A stretch of DNA of 64,000 bases, from contig NZ_BBRM01000004.1 of NCBI RefSeq assembly GCF_002090155.1, forward strand, positions 248,001 through 312,000. The letters run 5' to 3'. The DNA comes from Demequina sp. NBRC 110056 (lineage in GTDB: Bacteria; Actinomycetota; Actinomycetes; Actinomycetales; Demequinaceae). The notes below the pieces were generated by a model. The model saw only the letters and a program-made list of their open reading frames with translations. It searched no databases and was not told the DNA's origin. This document shows positions 9,389-16,979 of this stretch, in pieces; positions within the stretch are counted from its first letter, which is position 1; every line of letters starts with the position of its first letter. The translations under genes and the position numbers were made by a program.

Positions 9389-9394
9389 TAGCCT
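9389..9394 (+). promoter_or_regulatory. -10 box for a leaderless ABC exporter transcript
   Basis: TAGCCT ends 7 nt before the ATG at 9402. With the usual -10 to start-site distance, transcription would begin at the start codon. No ribosome binding site fits in the remaining bases. Confidence 0.5.
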
Positions 9395-9401
9395 CGGGAC
9401 C

Positions 9402-10301
9402 ATGAACGACGCAGCGATCTCCGTCTCCGGCCTGCGCAAGACCTACGGCGAGGTACACGCCGTCGACGGCCTCGACCTCGAGATCCGCCGCGGCGAGGTC
9501 TTCGCTCTCCTGGGCCCCAACGGCGCCGGCAAGTCCACCACCGTCGAGATCCTCGAGGGGTTCCGCAAGCGCACGGCGGGAGAGGTCGAGGTGCTCGGCC
9601 AGGACCCGCAGCGGGCGGACCGGCGCTTCCGCGAGCGCATCGGCGTCATGCTCCAGAACACGTCGGGCCGCTCCTTCCTCACGGCGCGCGAGTCCCTGCA
9701 CCACGCCGCGAAGCTCTACCCCCGGCCCCGGGACGTCGACGAGACCCTGGCCGCGGTGGGCCTCGAGGAGAAGGCCAACGTCAAGCCGCAGCTGCTGTCG
9801 GGGGGCCAGCGCCGGCGCCTCGACGTCGCCCTCGCGGTGATCGGCCGCCCCGAGCTGATCTTCCTCGACGAGCCCACCACCGGCTTCGACCCCGAGGCCC
9901 GGCGGCAGTTCTGGCGGCTCATCGAGTCCCTCACCGAGGGCGGGACCACGATCGTGCTGACGACGCACTACCTCGACGAGGCCGACTACCTGGCGCACCG
10001 CATCGGCATCATCGCCCGCGGCTCCCTGGTCGCGCTCGACACCCCGGCGGGCCTGCGCGCACGCGCCAAGGCCGCCCACGTCACCTGGCTCGAAGGCGGC
10101 GAGGCCCGGGAGCACGCCACGAGCGAGCCCAGCGCCTTCCTGCGCGACCTGCTCGCGCGCCACGACGGCGAGGTCGAACGGCTCGAGGTGCGCCACCCGT
10201 CGCTCGAGGACGTGTACCTCGACCTCGTCGGGCTGGGCGGCGTGGCCACGAGCGAGTCGACCGGCGCTGCGCCGGCCGACGCCGAGGAGGCCACCGCATG
10301 A
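9402..10301 (+). CDS. ABC-2 type exporter, ATP-binding protein (DrrA-like)
   Basis: ATPase of an export system. In the 299-residue product the Walker A GPNGAGKST is at 38-46, the signature LSGGQRRRLD at 132-141, the Walker B LIFLDEPTTG at 152-161 and the H-loop histidine in TTHYLDEAD. The C-terminal tail of about 80 residues is typical of DrrA/CcmA-type subunits. The gene overlaps the permease gene by 4 bp (ATGA), so the two are translationally coupled. Substrate unknown; relatives move drugs, lipids or antimicrobial peptides. Confidence 0.9.
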   Translation: MNDAAISVSGLRKTYGEVHAVDGLDLEIRRGEVFALLGPNGAGKSTTVEILEGFRKRTAGEVEVLGQDPQRADRRFRERIGVMLQNTSGRSFLTARESLHHAAKLYPRPRDVDETLAAVGLEEKANVKPQLLSGGQRRRLDVALAVIGRPELIFLDEPTTGFDPEARRQFWRLIESLTEGGTTIVLTTHYLDEADYLAHRIGIIARGSLVALDTPAGLRARAKAAHVTWLEGGEAREHATSEPSAFLRDLLARHDGEVERLEVRHPSLEDVYLDLVGLGGVATSESTGAAPADAEEATA

Positions 10302-11113
10302 CCGCCACCGTCACGTCCCCCAGCTGGGTCAGCCTCGCGCTCGACCGCCTCGTGGTCGACCTCAAGGACTTCACCCGGTCGCGCGAGCAGATGATCTTCA
10401 TCTTCGCGTTCCCGATGCTGCTGCTCGCGATGTTCGGGGCGATCTTCGGCGGCCAGACGCTGGGCGACACCGGGGTGACCTTCTCGCAGTACCTCATGGC
10501 CGGCATGGTCGCGTCGGGCATCCTCAACACGGGCTTCCAGTCCCTCGCGATCTCCATCGCGATCGACCGCGACGAGGACGTCCTCAAGCGCATCCACGCG
10601 ACCCCGCTGCCGGCCACGGCGTTCTTCGCGGGCAAGATCGCGCAGATCCTCATCGTGTCCGCGGTGCAGGTCGCCATCCTCGTCGCGATGGGCGTGCTGC
10701 TGTACGACGTCCAGCTGCCGTCCGCAGCTCAGTGGGGCACGTTCGCGTGGGTGTTCGCGCTCGGCACGGCCGCCGCGACCACGCTTGGCATCGCGACCAG
10801 CTCGCTGCTGCGCAACGCCAAGGCGGCCTCCGCGATCCTCACACCCATCGTGCTGTTCCTGCAGTTCACGTCGGGAGTGTTCTTCGTCTTCACGCAGCTG
10901 CCGCTGTGGCTCCAGAACGTCGCGTCCGTGTTCCCCCTCAAGTGGCTCGCCCAGGGCATGCGGTCCGTGTTCCTGCCTGAGTCGTTCGAGGCGCAGGAGG
11001 CTGCCGGCAGCTGGCAGCACGGCCTCACGGCCGTGATCCTCGTGGTCTGGGCGGTGATCGGCCTGGTGGTCGCCGTGCGCACCTTCCGGTGGCAGCGACC
11101 GGAGGACCGGTAG
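10298..11113 (+). CDS. ABC-2 type exporter, permease (DrrB-like)
   Basis: Membrane partner of the preceding ATPase. The 271-residue product has about six transmembrane segments, beginning with QMIFIFAFPMLLLAMFGAIFGG and ending near LTAVILVVWAVIGLVVAV. It has the ABC-2 family pattern of a small cytoplasmic N-terminus and a conserved FPLKWLAQGMRSVFLPE loop before the last helix. The ATG overlaps the ATPase stop. A CGCATCGGC-family word follows the stop by 2 bp. Confidence 0.88.
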   Translation: MTATVTSPSWVSLALDRLVVDLKDFTRSREQMIFIFAFPMLLLAMFGAIFGGQTLGDTGVTFSQYLMAGMVASGILNTGFQSLAISIAIDRDEDVLKRIHATPLPATAFFAGKIAQILIVSAVQVAILVAMGVLLYDVQLPSAAQWGTFAWVFALGTAAATTLGIATSSLLRNAKAASAILTPIVLFLQFTSGVFFVFTQLPLWLQNVASVFPLKWLAQGMRSVFLPESFEAQEAAGSWQHGLTAVILVVWAVIGLVVAVRTFRWQRPEDR

Positions 11114-11174
11114 GGCCGATGCGCGTGCGGCTTTCTGAGAGCAGGCTCAGCACGAGCGCGGGAGACTGTGGCGC

Positions 11175-11927
11175 ATGAGCGCACCGAGCATCCGTACCGT
11201 GGCGGTGGCTGCCGGGTTCCTCGGCGTCAGCATGATCGTCGCGGGAGCCGCGACCGCCATGACCGTCGACACGCCCGACGAGCCGATCGCCAACGCCGTG
11301 ACGGTCGAGACGCCCGCAGCCGACGTCGCCGCCGCCGTCCCCGCGGAGCCCGTCGAGGTCGGCCTCGAGCCGATCGAGTGCACCGACGACGGCTCGTGCG
11401 GCCCGAAGCCCGCGGCCGCGGCCCCCGCCGAGCAGACCTCGGCGCAGGCCCCCAAGGACGAGCCCGCCACCCCCGTCGCGAAGGTCGCAGCAGCCGAGCC
11501 CGAGGTCGAGTGCACCCTGCCCGAGCGCCCGACGAAGCCCTCTGACGGGGACTGGGAGGGCTGGAAGTCGCAGCTGCACGCGTGGTTCGACGACGTCAAG
11601 GCTGCCGCCGAGGCCTGCGACCTCGACCGCTCCGAGTGGCGCGCGCTGTTGGGCGAGTCCGCCTGGAAGGACTTCGAGAGCTGCCGCAAGGACCGCGAGA
11701 GCGGCGAATGGTCGCGCTCCGACACGTCCGAGCGCGCCACGTCGGACGACGAGCGTGGATGGTGGTCGAAGGACCGCGACGAGTCGCGGGACCGATCGGT
11801 CGAGCGCAGCCGCGACGGACGCGGTGACGGCGACCGCTCGGGCGACCGCGACCGCTGGCGCGACCGCGATGGCTGGGGCGATGGCGACCGCGGCACCCGC
11901 GCGGAGTCCGGCGACCGCCGCCGCTGA
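11175..11927 (+). CDS. Secreted protein of unknown function with an Arg/Asp-rich tail
   Basis: I do not recognise a family. The 250-residue product has an N-terminal hydrophobic segment ending in AxA (about 8-28, VAVAAGFLGVSMIVAGAATA), suggesting export or a membrane anchor. An Ala/Pro/Glu-rich stretch follows, then a short Trp-rich globular part (about 115-180, WEGWKSQLHAWFDDVK) with a few cysteines. The last 70 residues are almost only Arg, Asp, Ser and Gly. A GAGACT box 7 nt before the ATG suggests a leaderless transcript. The sensor kinase gene starts about 35 bp after its stop, so it may share a job with that two-component system. Confidence 0.6.
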   Translation: MSAPSIRTVAVAAGFLGVSMIVAGAATAMTVDTPDEPIANAVTVETPAADVAAAVPAEPVEVGLEPIECTDDGSCGPKPAAAAPAEQTSAQAPKDEPATPVAKVAAAEPEVECTLPERPTKPSDGDWEGWKSQLHAWFDDVKAAAEACDLDRSEWRALLGESAWKDFESCRKDRESGEWSRSDTSERATSDDERGWWSKDRDESRDRSVERSRDGRGDGDRSGDRDRWRDRDGWGDGDRGTRAESGDRRR

Positions 11928-11961
11928 GCCCTCACGCTCCAGCGGGAGCCGGCGCGGTAGC

Positions 11962-13416
11962 GTGACGGGCGAGGAGGGTCCCATCGCGCAGCTGCTCCGC
12001 ACGCTCACGCGCCCCGCCCGAGGGATGTCGGTCAGGGCGCGCGTGCTCGCGTACCTGGTGGGCCTCACCGCGCTCGCGCTGACCGTCGCCGGCGTCACCG
12101 CCTACGTCATCGAGCGGACCAGGATCGACGCCTCGATCACCGAGGGGATCAGCCTGCGCACCCAGGCCTTCATCGAGCTCGCGCAGGAGCCGGACCCGAC
12201 CACGGGCGAGCCGTACGCCTCCTCGGACGACCTCATGCGCGAGGCGATGATCCGCGTGGTCGCGACGCCCACGGAGAGCGCCGTCGCGCACACCGGAACC
12301 ATCGCGCGCTTCGTCCCGTCCAACCCCAACCGCCTGCGCCTCGAGGACGACGCCGAGTTCCTGGCCATCGCCGCCGAGAACGCGACGGAGGTGGTGCGCG
12401 TCCGCTCCGCCGGCACGGACATGGCCGACTATCGATACGCGGCGGTGCCCATCGTCGAGCCCGACGGCGAGGTCGTGGGCGTCTTCACCATCGCGACGGA
12501 CCGCGGGGCTCAGATGTCGAGCCTCCAGGAGACGTTCACCGTCTACGCGCTCGTCGCGGTCCTCGCGCTCGCGATGATCGGCGTGGTGGCGTGGACCACC
12601 GTGGGGCGCATGCTGCGACCCATCACCGTGCTCCAGGAGAAGGCCCGGCACATCAACGAGCACGGGCTCGCCGAGCGCATCCCCGTCACCGGTCACGACG
12701 ACCTCGCGCTGCTGACGCGCACGGTCAACGGCATGCTCGACCGGCTCGAGCGGGCCTTCGCGGACCAGCGCCAGCTGCTCGACGACGCGTCCCACGAGCT
12801 GCGCACCCCGCTCGCGATCATGCGCACCAACCTCGAGCTCATCGAGCCGCGCGATCCCGACGAGGTGCAACGCACGCAGCGCGACCTGCTCGAGGAGGTC
12901 GGCATGATGTCGCGCCTCGTCGACGACCTGGTGACGCTGGCGAAGTCCGACCGCCCCGAGTTCGTCATGCGCGAGCAGGTTGACCTGGGTGAGCTGACGC
13001 TGCAGACCTTCACGCGCGCTCAGGCGCTGGGCAACCGCGACTGGCGCCTCGAGTCGGTCGGGCGTGGCCCGGTCATCGTCGACGCGCAGCGCATCACGCA
13101 GGCCTGGCTCCAGCTCGCGGCGAACGCGGTCAAGTTCTCGGAGCCAGGGTCCGTGGTGGCGCTCGGGACCGCCGTCGAGGGTCGCGAGGTGCACCTGTGG
13201 GTGCGCGACGAGGGGATCGGCATCGCGCCCGAGGACCAGGCGCGCATCCTCGAGCGCTTCAGCCGGGTCAACCCCGAGGCCGAGGGCGCGGGGCTCGGGC
13301 TTCCGATCGCCTCCGCCATCGCGACGGCGCATGGTGGGAGAATCGCGGTCGACTCGACGCTCGGCGAGGGCTCCGCCTTCGCGCTCATCATCCCAAGGAA
13401 GGGAGAGGCCCCGTGA
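11962..13416 (+). CDS. Two-component sensor histidine kinase (OmpR-partner type)
   Basis: A membrane sensor kinase of about 484 residues. The first transmembrane helix (ARVLAYLVGLTALALTVAGV) is followed by an extracytoplasmic domain of about 120 residues, a second helix (VYALVAVLALAMIGVVAWTT) and a HAMP linker. The HisKA box DDASHELRTPLAI has the phospho-acceptor H278. The HATPase domain has the N box LQLAANAVKF, DEGIGIAPED, ERFSR and GAGLGLPIASAIA. GTG at 11962 was chosen because the frame is conserved from about there. ATG at 12025 is a real alternative and neither has a strong ribosome binding site. The response regulator gene overlaps the 3' end by 4 bp. Confidence 0.88.
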   Translation: MTGEEGPIAQLLRTLTRPARGMSVRARVLAYLVGLTALALTVAGVTAYVIERTRIDASITEGISLRTQAFIELAQEPDPTTGEPYASSDDLMREAMIRVVATPTESAVAHTGTIARFVPSNPNRLRLEDDAEFLAIAAENATEVVRVRSAGTDMADYRYAAVPIVEPDGEVVGVFTIATDRGAQMSSLQETFTVYALVAVLALAMIGVVAWTTVGRMLRPITVLQEKARHINEHGLAERIPVTGHDDLALLTRTVNGMLDRLERAFADQRQLLDDASHELRTPLAIMRTNLELIEPRDPDEVQRTQRDLLEEVGMMSRLVDDLVTLAKSDRPEFVMREQVDLGELTLQTFTRAQALGNRDWRLESVGRGPVIVDAQRITQAWLQLAANAVKFSEPGSVVALGTAVEGREVHLWVRDEGIGIAPEDQARILERFSRVNPEAEGAGLGLPIASAIATAHGGRIAVDSTLGEGSAFALIIPRKGEAP

Positions 13417-14075
13417 TTCGCATGCTGCTCGTCGAGGACGAGGATCGCCTCATCGCGACGCTCACGAAGGGGCTGCGCACCGCGGACATCGACGTCGCGA
13501 GCGCACGCACCGGCCGCGACGGTCTGCGCATGGCCCTCGAGGACGGCTTCGACATCATGGTCCTCGACATCGGGCTGCCCGACCAGGAGGGCTTCACGGT
13601 GCTGCGCAAGCTCCGTGCGGCCGGCTCCGACCTGCCCGTCATCATCCTCACGGCACGCTCGAGCGCCGAGGACACCGTGCGCGGACTGGAGCGCGGCGCG
13701 GACGACTACATGCCCAAGCCGTTCTCGTTCGACGAGCTGGTGGCGCGCATCCGCCTGCGCGCGCGGGTCGCCGACGAGGTGGCCGCCACCGACTCGCGCA
13801 CCCTCACGGTGGGCCGATGCGAGCTCGACCCCGTCGAGCGCACGCTCGTGTGCGACGGCGTCGAGATCCCGCTCAGCCCGCGCGAGTTCCAACTCGCGCA
13901 GCTGCTGATGTCCCGCCCGGGCGAGGTCATCGCGCGCGCCGAGGCGCTCGAGGAGGTCTGGGGAGGCGCGGCGAAGGACAACGTGCTGGACGTCTACATC
14001 CGCTACCTGCGTGCTCACCTCGGACCCGACGCCATCGAGACCGTGCGCGGGGTCGGGTACCGCTTCGTCGGCTGA
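13413..14075 (+). CDS. OmpR/PhoB-type response regulator
   Basis: Cytoplasmic DNA-binding partner of the preceding kinase. In the 220-residue product the receiver domain has the acidic pair VEDED (8-12), phospho-acceptor D52 (VLDIGLP) and K102 (YMPKPFSFDEL). The C-terminal winged helix ends in RGVGYRF. GTG at 13413 overlaps the kinase stop (GTGA), so a single transcript and coupled translation are expected. A perfect 10-bp hairpin begins 1 bp after its stop. Confidence 0.92.
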   Translation: MIRMLLVEDEDRLIATLTKGLRTADIDVASARTGRDGLRMALEDGFDIMVLDIGLPDQEGFTVLRKLRAAGSDLPVIILTARSSAEDTVRGLERGADDYMPKPFSFDELVARIRLRARVADEVAATDSRTLTVGRCELDPVERTLVCDGVEIPLSPREFQLAQLLMSRPGEVIARAEALEEVWGGAAKDNVLDVYIRYLRAHLGPDAIETVRGVGYRFVG

Positions 14076-14076
14076 G

Positions 14077-14100
14077 CGCATCGGCCGACCGGCCGATGCG
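14077..14100. terminator. Hairpin made of an inverted pair of the CGCATCGGC word
   Basis: CGCATCGGCC, a 4-base loop GACC and GGCCGATGCG form a perfect 10-bp stem directly after the response regulator stop. No T run follows, so it is only a candidate terminator or 3'-end stabiliser. It is also a member of the dispersed word family. Confidence 0.5.
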
Positions 14101-14118
14101 GGCGTGGGCGGCCGGGCC

Positions 14119-14124
14119 TACGCT
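14119..14124 (+). promoter_or_regulatory. -10 box for the NarL-type kinase gene
   Basis: TACGCT ends 8 nt before the ATG at 14133. The six G residues between could serve as a poor ribosome binding site, but the spacing fits a leaderless start. Confidence 0.45.
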
Positions 14125-14132
14125 GGGGGGCC

Positions 14133-15407
14133 ATGGACGTCAGGCCCCCACGGTGGAACGATGCGCTGATCGCAGCTGGGCTGTTGCTGCTCGGCGTCAT
14201 CTGGGCCGCCTCACTCGACTCCGCGGAGATCCTCGCCGCTTCGCGCGAGATGGACGCGCTGGGGTACACGCTGCTCGTCAGCCAGGTGATCCCGCTCATC
14301 TGGAGGCAACGCTTCCCCCGCGCGGTCCTATGGATCACGAGCGCGGTGTGGTTCGTGACGGCTGGGCTGGGCTACGAGGCGGGGCCGGCGATGCTCGCGA
14401 TCTTCGTCGCGATCTACGGGCTCGCGTCCTACGCGCCGCGCTGGACCGCGATCCGCCACGGCGCGGTGCTGCTGGGGCTCATGATGGCGTGGACGGCCGT
14501 CGGGGTGACCACCTACGACTCGATCCCCTGGTCCGCTCTCGTCGCCGTCCCCATCGGCATCCTGATCCCGTTCGCGCTCGGGGTGACCGACAAGCGTCGG
14601 CGCGCCCGCGTGACCGAGCTCGAGATCGCCACCGTGCGCCGCGAGCAGGCCGGCTTCGAGGCCGCGACGGACGCGGTGCGCGCCGAGCGTGCCCGCATCG
14701 CGCGCGAGCTGCACGACGTGGTCGCGCACGAGATCACGGTGATGACGCTGCAGGCGGAGGGCGCGCGCCGGCGCTTGGCGGGCGACGACCCGGAGCTGCA
14801 GGAGACCCTCGGCACCATCGCCTCGTCCGGCCGCAAGGGGCTTGAGGAGATGCAGCGGATGATCGGCGTGCTGCGCGCATCCGAACAGGAGGCCAACGAG
14901 CGCGCCGACGTGGACCGTGCCCTCGCGGCCGGCTACGCCCCGTCCCGCGCCTCGGGGCTCGACGGGCTGTCGCCGATGCCGTCCCTCGCGGCGCTGCCAG
15001 GCCTGGTGCGCCACGTCCAGGACTCCGGGCTTCCCGTCACCCTCGAGATCTCGGGCAACGCGCACGTGCCGGCCGGCGTCGAGGTGAGCGCGTACCGCAT
15101 CGTCCAGGAGGCGCTGACGAACGCGCTCAAGCACGCGGGGCCCGGCGCGAGCGCCGAGGTCACGGTCAAGCGCACCGTCGACGCCGTGCACATCACCGTC
15201 GTCGACGATGGCCGCGGAGCCGCCGAGGGCACCCGCCTGCCCGGCGGCCACGGCCTCGCCGGCATGGCCGAGCGCGTCCAGGCGCTCGGCGGCGCGCTGT
15301 CGCACGGCCCGCGCCGCGGCGGCGGGTTCCAGGTGCACACGGTGCTGCCCTCAGGAGACGATCAGGTGGCCGGCCCCGCGCCGGCGACGGAAGGAGCGAG
15401 CGCGTGA
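14133..15407 (+). CDS. Two-component sensor histidine kinase (NarL-partner type)
   Basis: A 424-residue kinase with about five or six N-terminal transmembrane helices (residues 10-150) and almost no extracellular loop, a form that often senses signals inside the membrane or through a partner. The HisKA_3 dimerisation helix has RELHDVVAHEITVM with phospho-acceptor H194. The HATPase part has YRIVQEALTNALKHA, DDGRG and GGHGLAGMAERV. Its cognate LuxR-type regulator overlaps the last 4 bp. In actinobacteria such pairs are often found beside ABC exporters, as here. Confidence 0.9.
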   Translation: MDVRPPRWNDALIAAGLLLLGVIWAASLDSAEILAASREMDALGYTLLVSQVIPLIWRQRFPRAVLWITSAVWFVTAGLGYEAGPAMLAIFVAIYGLASYAPRWTAIRHGAVLLGLMMAWTAVGVTTYDSIPWSALVAVPIGILIPFALGVTDKRRRARVTELEIATVRREQAGFEAATDAVRAERARIARELHDVVAHEITVMTLQAEGARRRLAGDDPELQETLGTIASSGRKGLEEMQRMIGVLRASEQEANERADVDRALAAGYAPSRASGLDGLSPMPSLAALPGLVRHVQDSGLPVTLEISGNAHVPAGVEVSAYRIVQEALTNALKHAGPGASAEVTVKRTVDAVHITVVDDGRGAAEGTRLPGGHGLAGMAERVQALGGALSHGPRRGGGFQVHTVLPSGDDQVAGPAPATEGASA

Positions 15408-16096
15408 TCCGAGTGGCGCTGGTCGACGACCAGGCGATGGTGAGGGTGGGTCTGAGGATGATCCTCGATGCCGAGGCGGACATCGAGATCGTGGGCGAGG
15501 CAGCCGACGGGGCCGATGCCGTGGCGCTCGTGCGTGACAACGCCCCCGACGTGGTGCTCATGGACATCCGCATGCCCGGCGTCGACGGGCTCGCGGCCAC
15601 CGAGCAGGTGCTCGCCGCGCACCCCGAGACCCGCGTGGTCATCCTCACGACGTTCGACGACGACGAGTACGTGTACGAGGCGTTGCGCGTCGGCGCCTCG
15701 GGCTTCCTGCTCAAGAGCGCGGACGGCGACACCCTCGTCAACGCCGTGCGCGTCGTCGCCGCCGGCGAGGCGCTGCTCGCCCCAGAGGTCACCCGGCGGG
15801 TCATCGAGCGCTTCTCCGCGCATCGGCCCTCCGAGCCCGGCGAGGCCGCCCCGGTGGACGCGGCCGACTACGTCCCGCCGCCCGAGGCGATCGGCGACCT
15901 GTCCGAGCGAGAGGTCGAGGTGCTCCAGCTCATGGCGCGGGGCATGTCCAACCAGGAGATCGCCCAGGAGCTGTGGGTGTCGTCGACCACGGTCAAGACG
16001 CACGTGAGCCACATCCTCACCAAGCTCGGCGTGCGCGACCGCGTGCAGGCGGTCGTCGAGGCCTACGACTCGGGGATCGTGCTGCCGCGCGGATGA
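15404..16096 (+). CDS. NarL/LuxR-type response regulator
   Basis: A 230-residue regulator: receiver domain with VDDQ (7-10), phospho-acceptor D54 (VLMDIRMPGVDG) and the LLKSADGD lysine near 105, then a LuxR helix-turn-helix (LSEREVEVLQLMARGMSNQE and VSSTTVKTHVSHILTKLG). GTG at 15404 overlaps the kinase stop. The MacB-type ABC genes follow on the same strand about 135 bp later and are a likely target. Confidence 0.92.
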   Translation: MIRVALVDDQAMVRVGLRMILDAEADIEIVGEAADGADAVALVRDNAPDVVLMDIRMPGVDGLAATEQVLAAHPETRVVILTTFDDDEYVYEALRVGASGFLLKSADGDTLVNAVRVVAAGEALLAPEVTRRVIERFSAHRPSEPGEAAPVDAADYVPPPEAIGDLSEREVEVLQLMARGMSNQEIAQELWVSSTTVKTHVSHILTKLGVRDRVQAVVEAYDSGIVLPRG

Positions 16097-16194
16097 CCGC
16101 CGGCACCTCACGCCACCCCAGGGTCATCCCTGAGGACGAGGCCGTCGAACCGTCCTGAGGAGGGATTCCCGGCGCTCGCCCGGCCTTGGCAGAC

Positions 16195-16212
16195 TGGTCC
16201 CCGTTCGGACCA
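16195..16212. promoter_or_regulatory. Inverted repeat before the MacB-type ABC operon
   Basis: TGGTCC, 6 bp, GGACCA is a perfect inverted repeat lying 5 bp before the GAAAGG ribosome binding site of the ATPase gene. It could be an operator for the neighbouring response regulator or an mRNA hairpin. No transcription start can be placed. Confidence 0.35.
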
Positions 16213-16230
16213 CTGACGAAAGGCCCCGCC

Positions 16231-16974
16231 ATGACCACCACGGCAGCACCCGCGCTCGCCGCGACGATGCGAGACGGATACAAGGACTACGGGCACGGCG
16301 AGGCCGCGGTGCGCGCCCTCGACGGCATCAACGTCGACATCGCCCGCAGCGAGTTCACCGCGATCATGGGCCCCTCCGGCTCCGGCAAGTCGACGCTGCT
16401 CCACACGCTCGCCGGGCTCGACCGCCTCACCGCCGGCTCCTCGACCATCGCGGACACGACCATCACGAGCCTGTCCGAGGCGCAGATCACCGAGGTCCGC
16501 CGCAAGTTCATCGGCTTCGTGTTCCAGTCCTTCAACCTGATCCCCTCGCTGTCCGCGAAGGAGAACATCACGCTGCCGCTGGACATCTCGGGAGCGGACG
16601 TCGACCAGGCCTGGTTCGACGAGATCATCGGCATCCTCGGCCTCAAGGACCGCCTCACGCACCTTCCCGCGGAGCTGTCCGGCGGCCAGCAGCAGCGCGT
16701 CGCCGTCGCCCGCGCTCTCGTGTCGCGGCCGGAGATCATCTTCGCTGACGAGCCCTCGGGCAACCTCGACTCGCGCTCCGGCGCCGAGCTGCTGGGGTTC
16801 ATGCGCCGTGCCGTCAAGGAGTTCGGCCAGACCATCGTGATGGTGACCCACGACCCGACGGCCGCCTCCTACGCGGACCGCATCCTGTTCCTCGAGGACG
16901 GGAAGATCGTCGACGAGATGCGTGAGCCCACCGCGGACCGCGTCCTCGACCGCATGAAGCAGATGGGGCACTAG
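16231..16974 (+). CDS. ABC transporter ATP-binding protein (MacB/LolD family)
   Basis: A 247-residue ATPase. Walker A GPSGSGKST is at 47-55, the signature LSGGQQQR at 149-156, and the Walker B with the family-specific IIFADEPSGNLD at 169-180, then the H-loop MVTHDP. This subtype works with FtsX-like permeases as a mechanotransmission machine, for example in lipoprotein or peptide extrusion and lantibiotic resistance. ATG at 16231 has GAAAGG upstream; an in-frame ATG at 16186 has none. The permease gene starts 5 bp after its stop. Confidence 0.92.
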   Translation: MTTTAAPALAATMRDGYKDYGHGEAAVRALDGINVDIARSEFTAIMGPSGSGKSTLLHTLAGLDRLTAGSSTIADTTITSLSEAQITEVRRKFIGFVFQSFNLIPSLSAKENITLPLDISGADVDQAWFDEIIGILGLKDRLTHLPAELSGGQQQRVAVARALVSRPEIIFADEPSGNLDSRSGAELLGFMRRAVKEFGQTIVMVTHDPTAASYADRILFLEDGKIVDEMREPTADRVLDRMKQMGH

Positions 16975-16979
16975 TCGCG

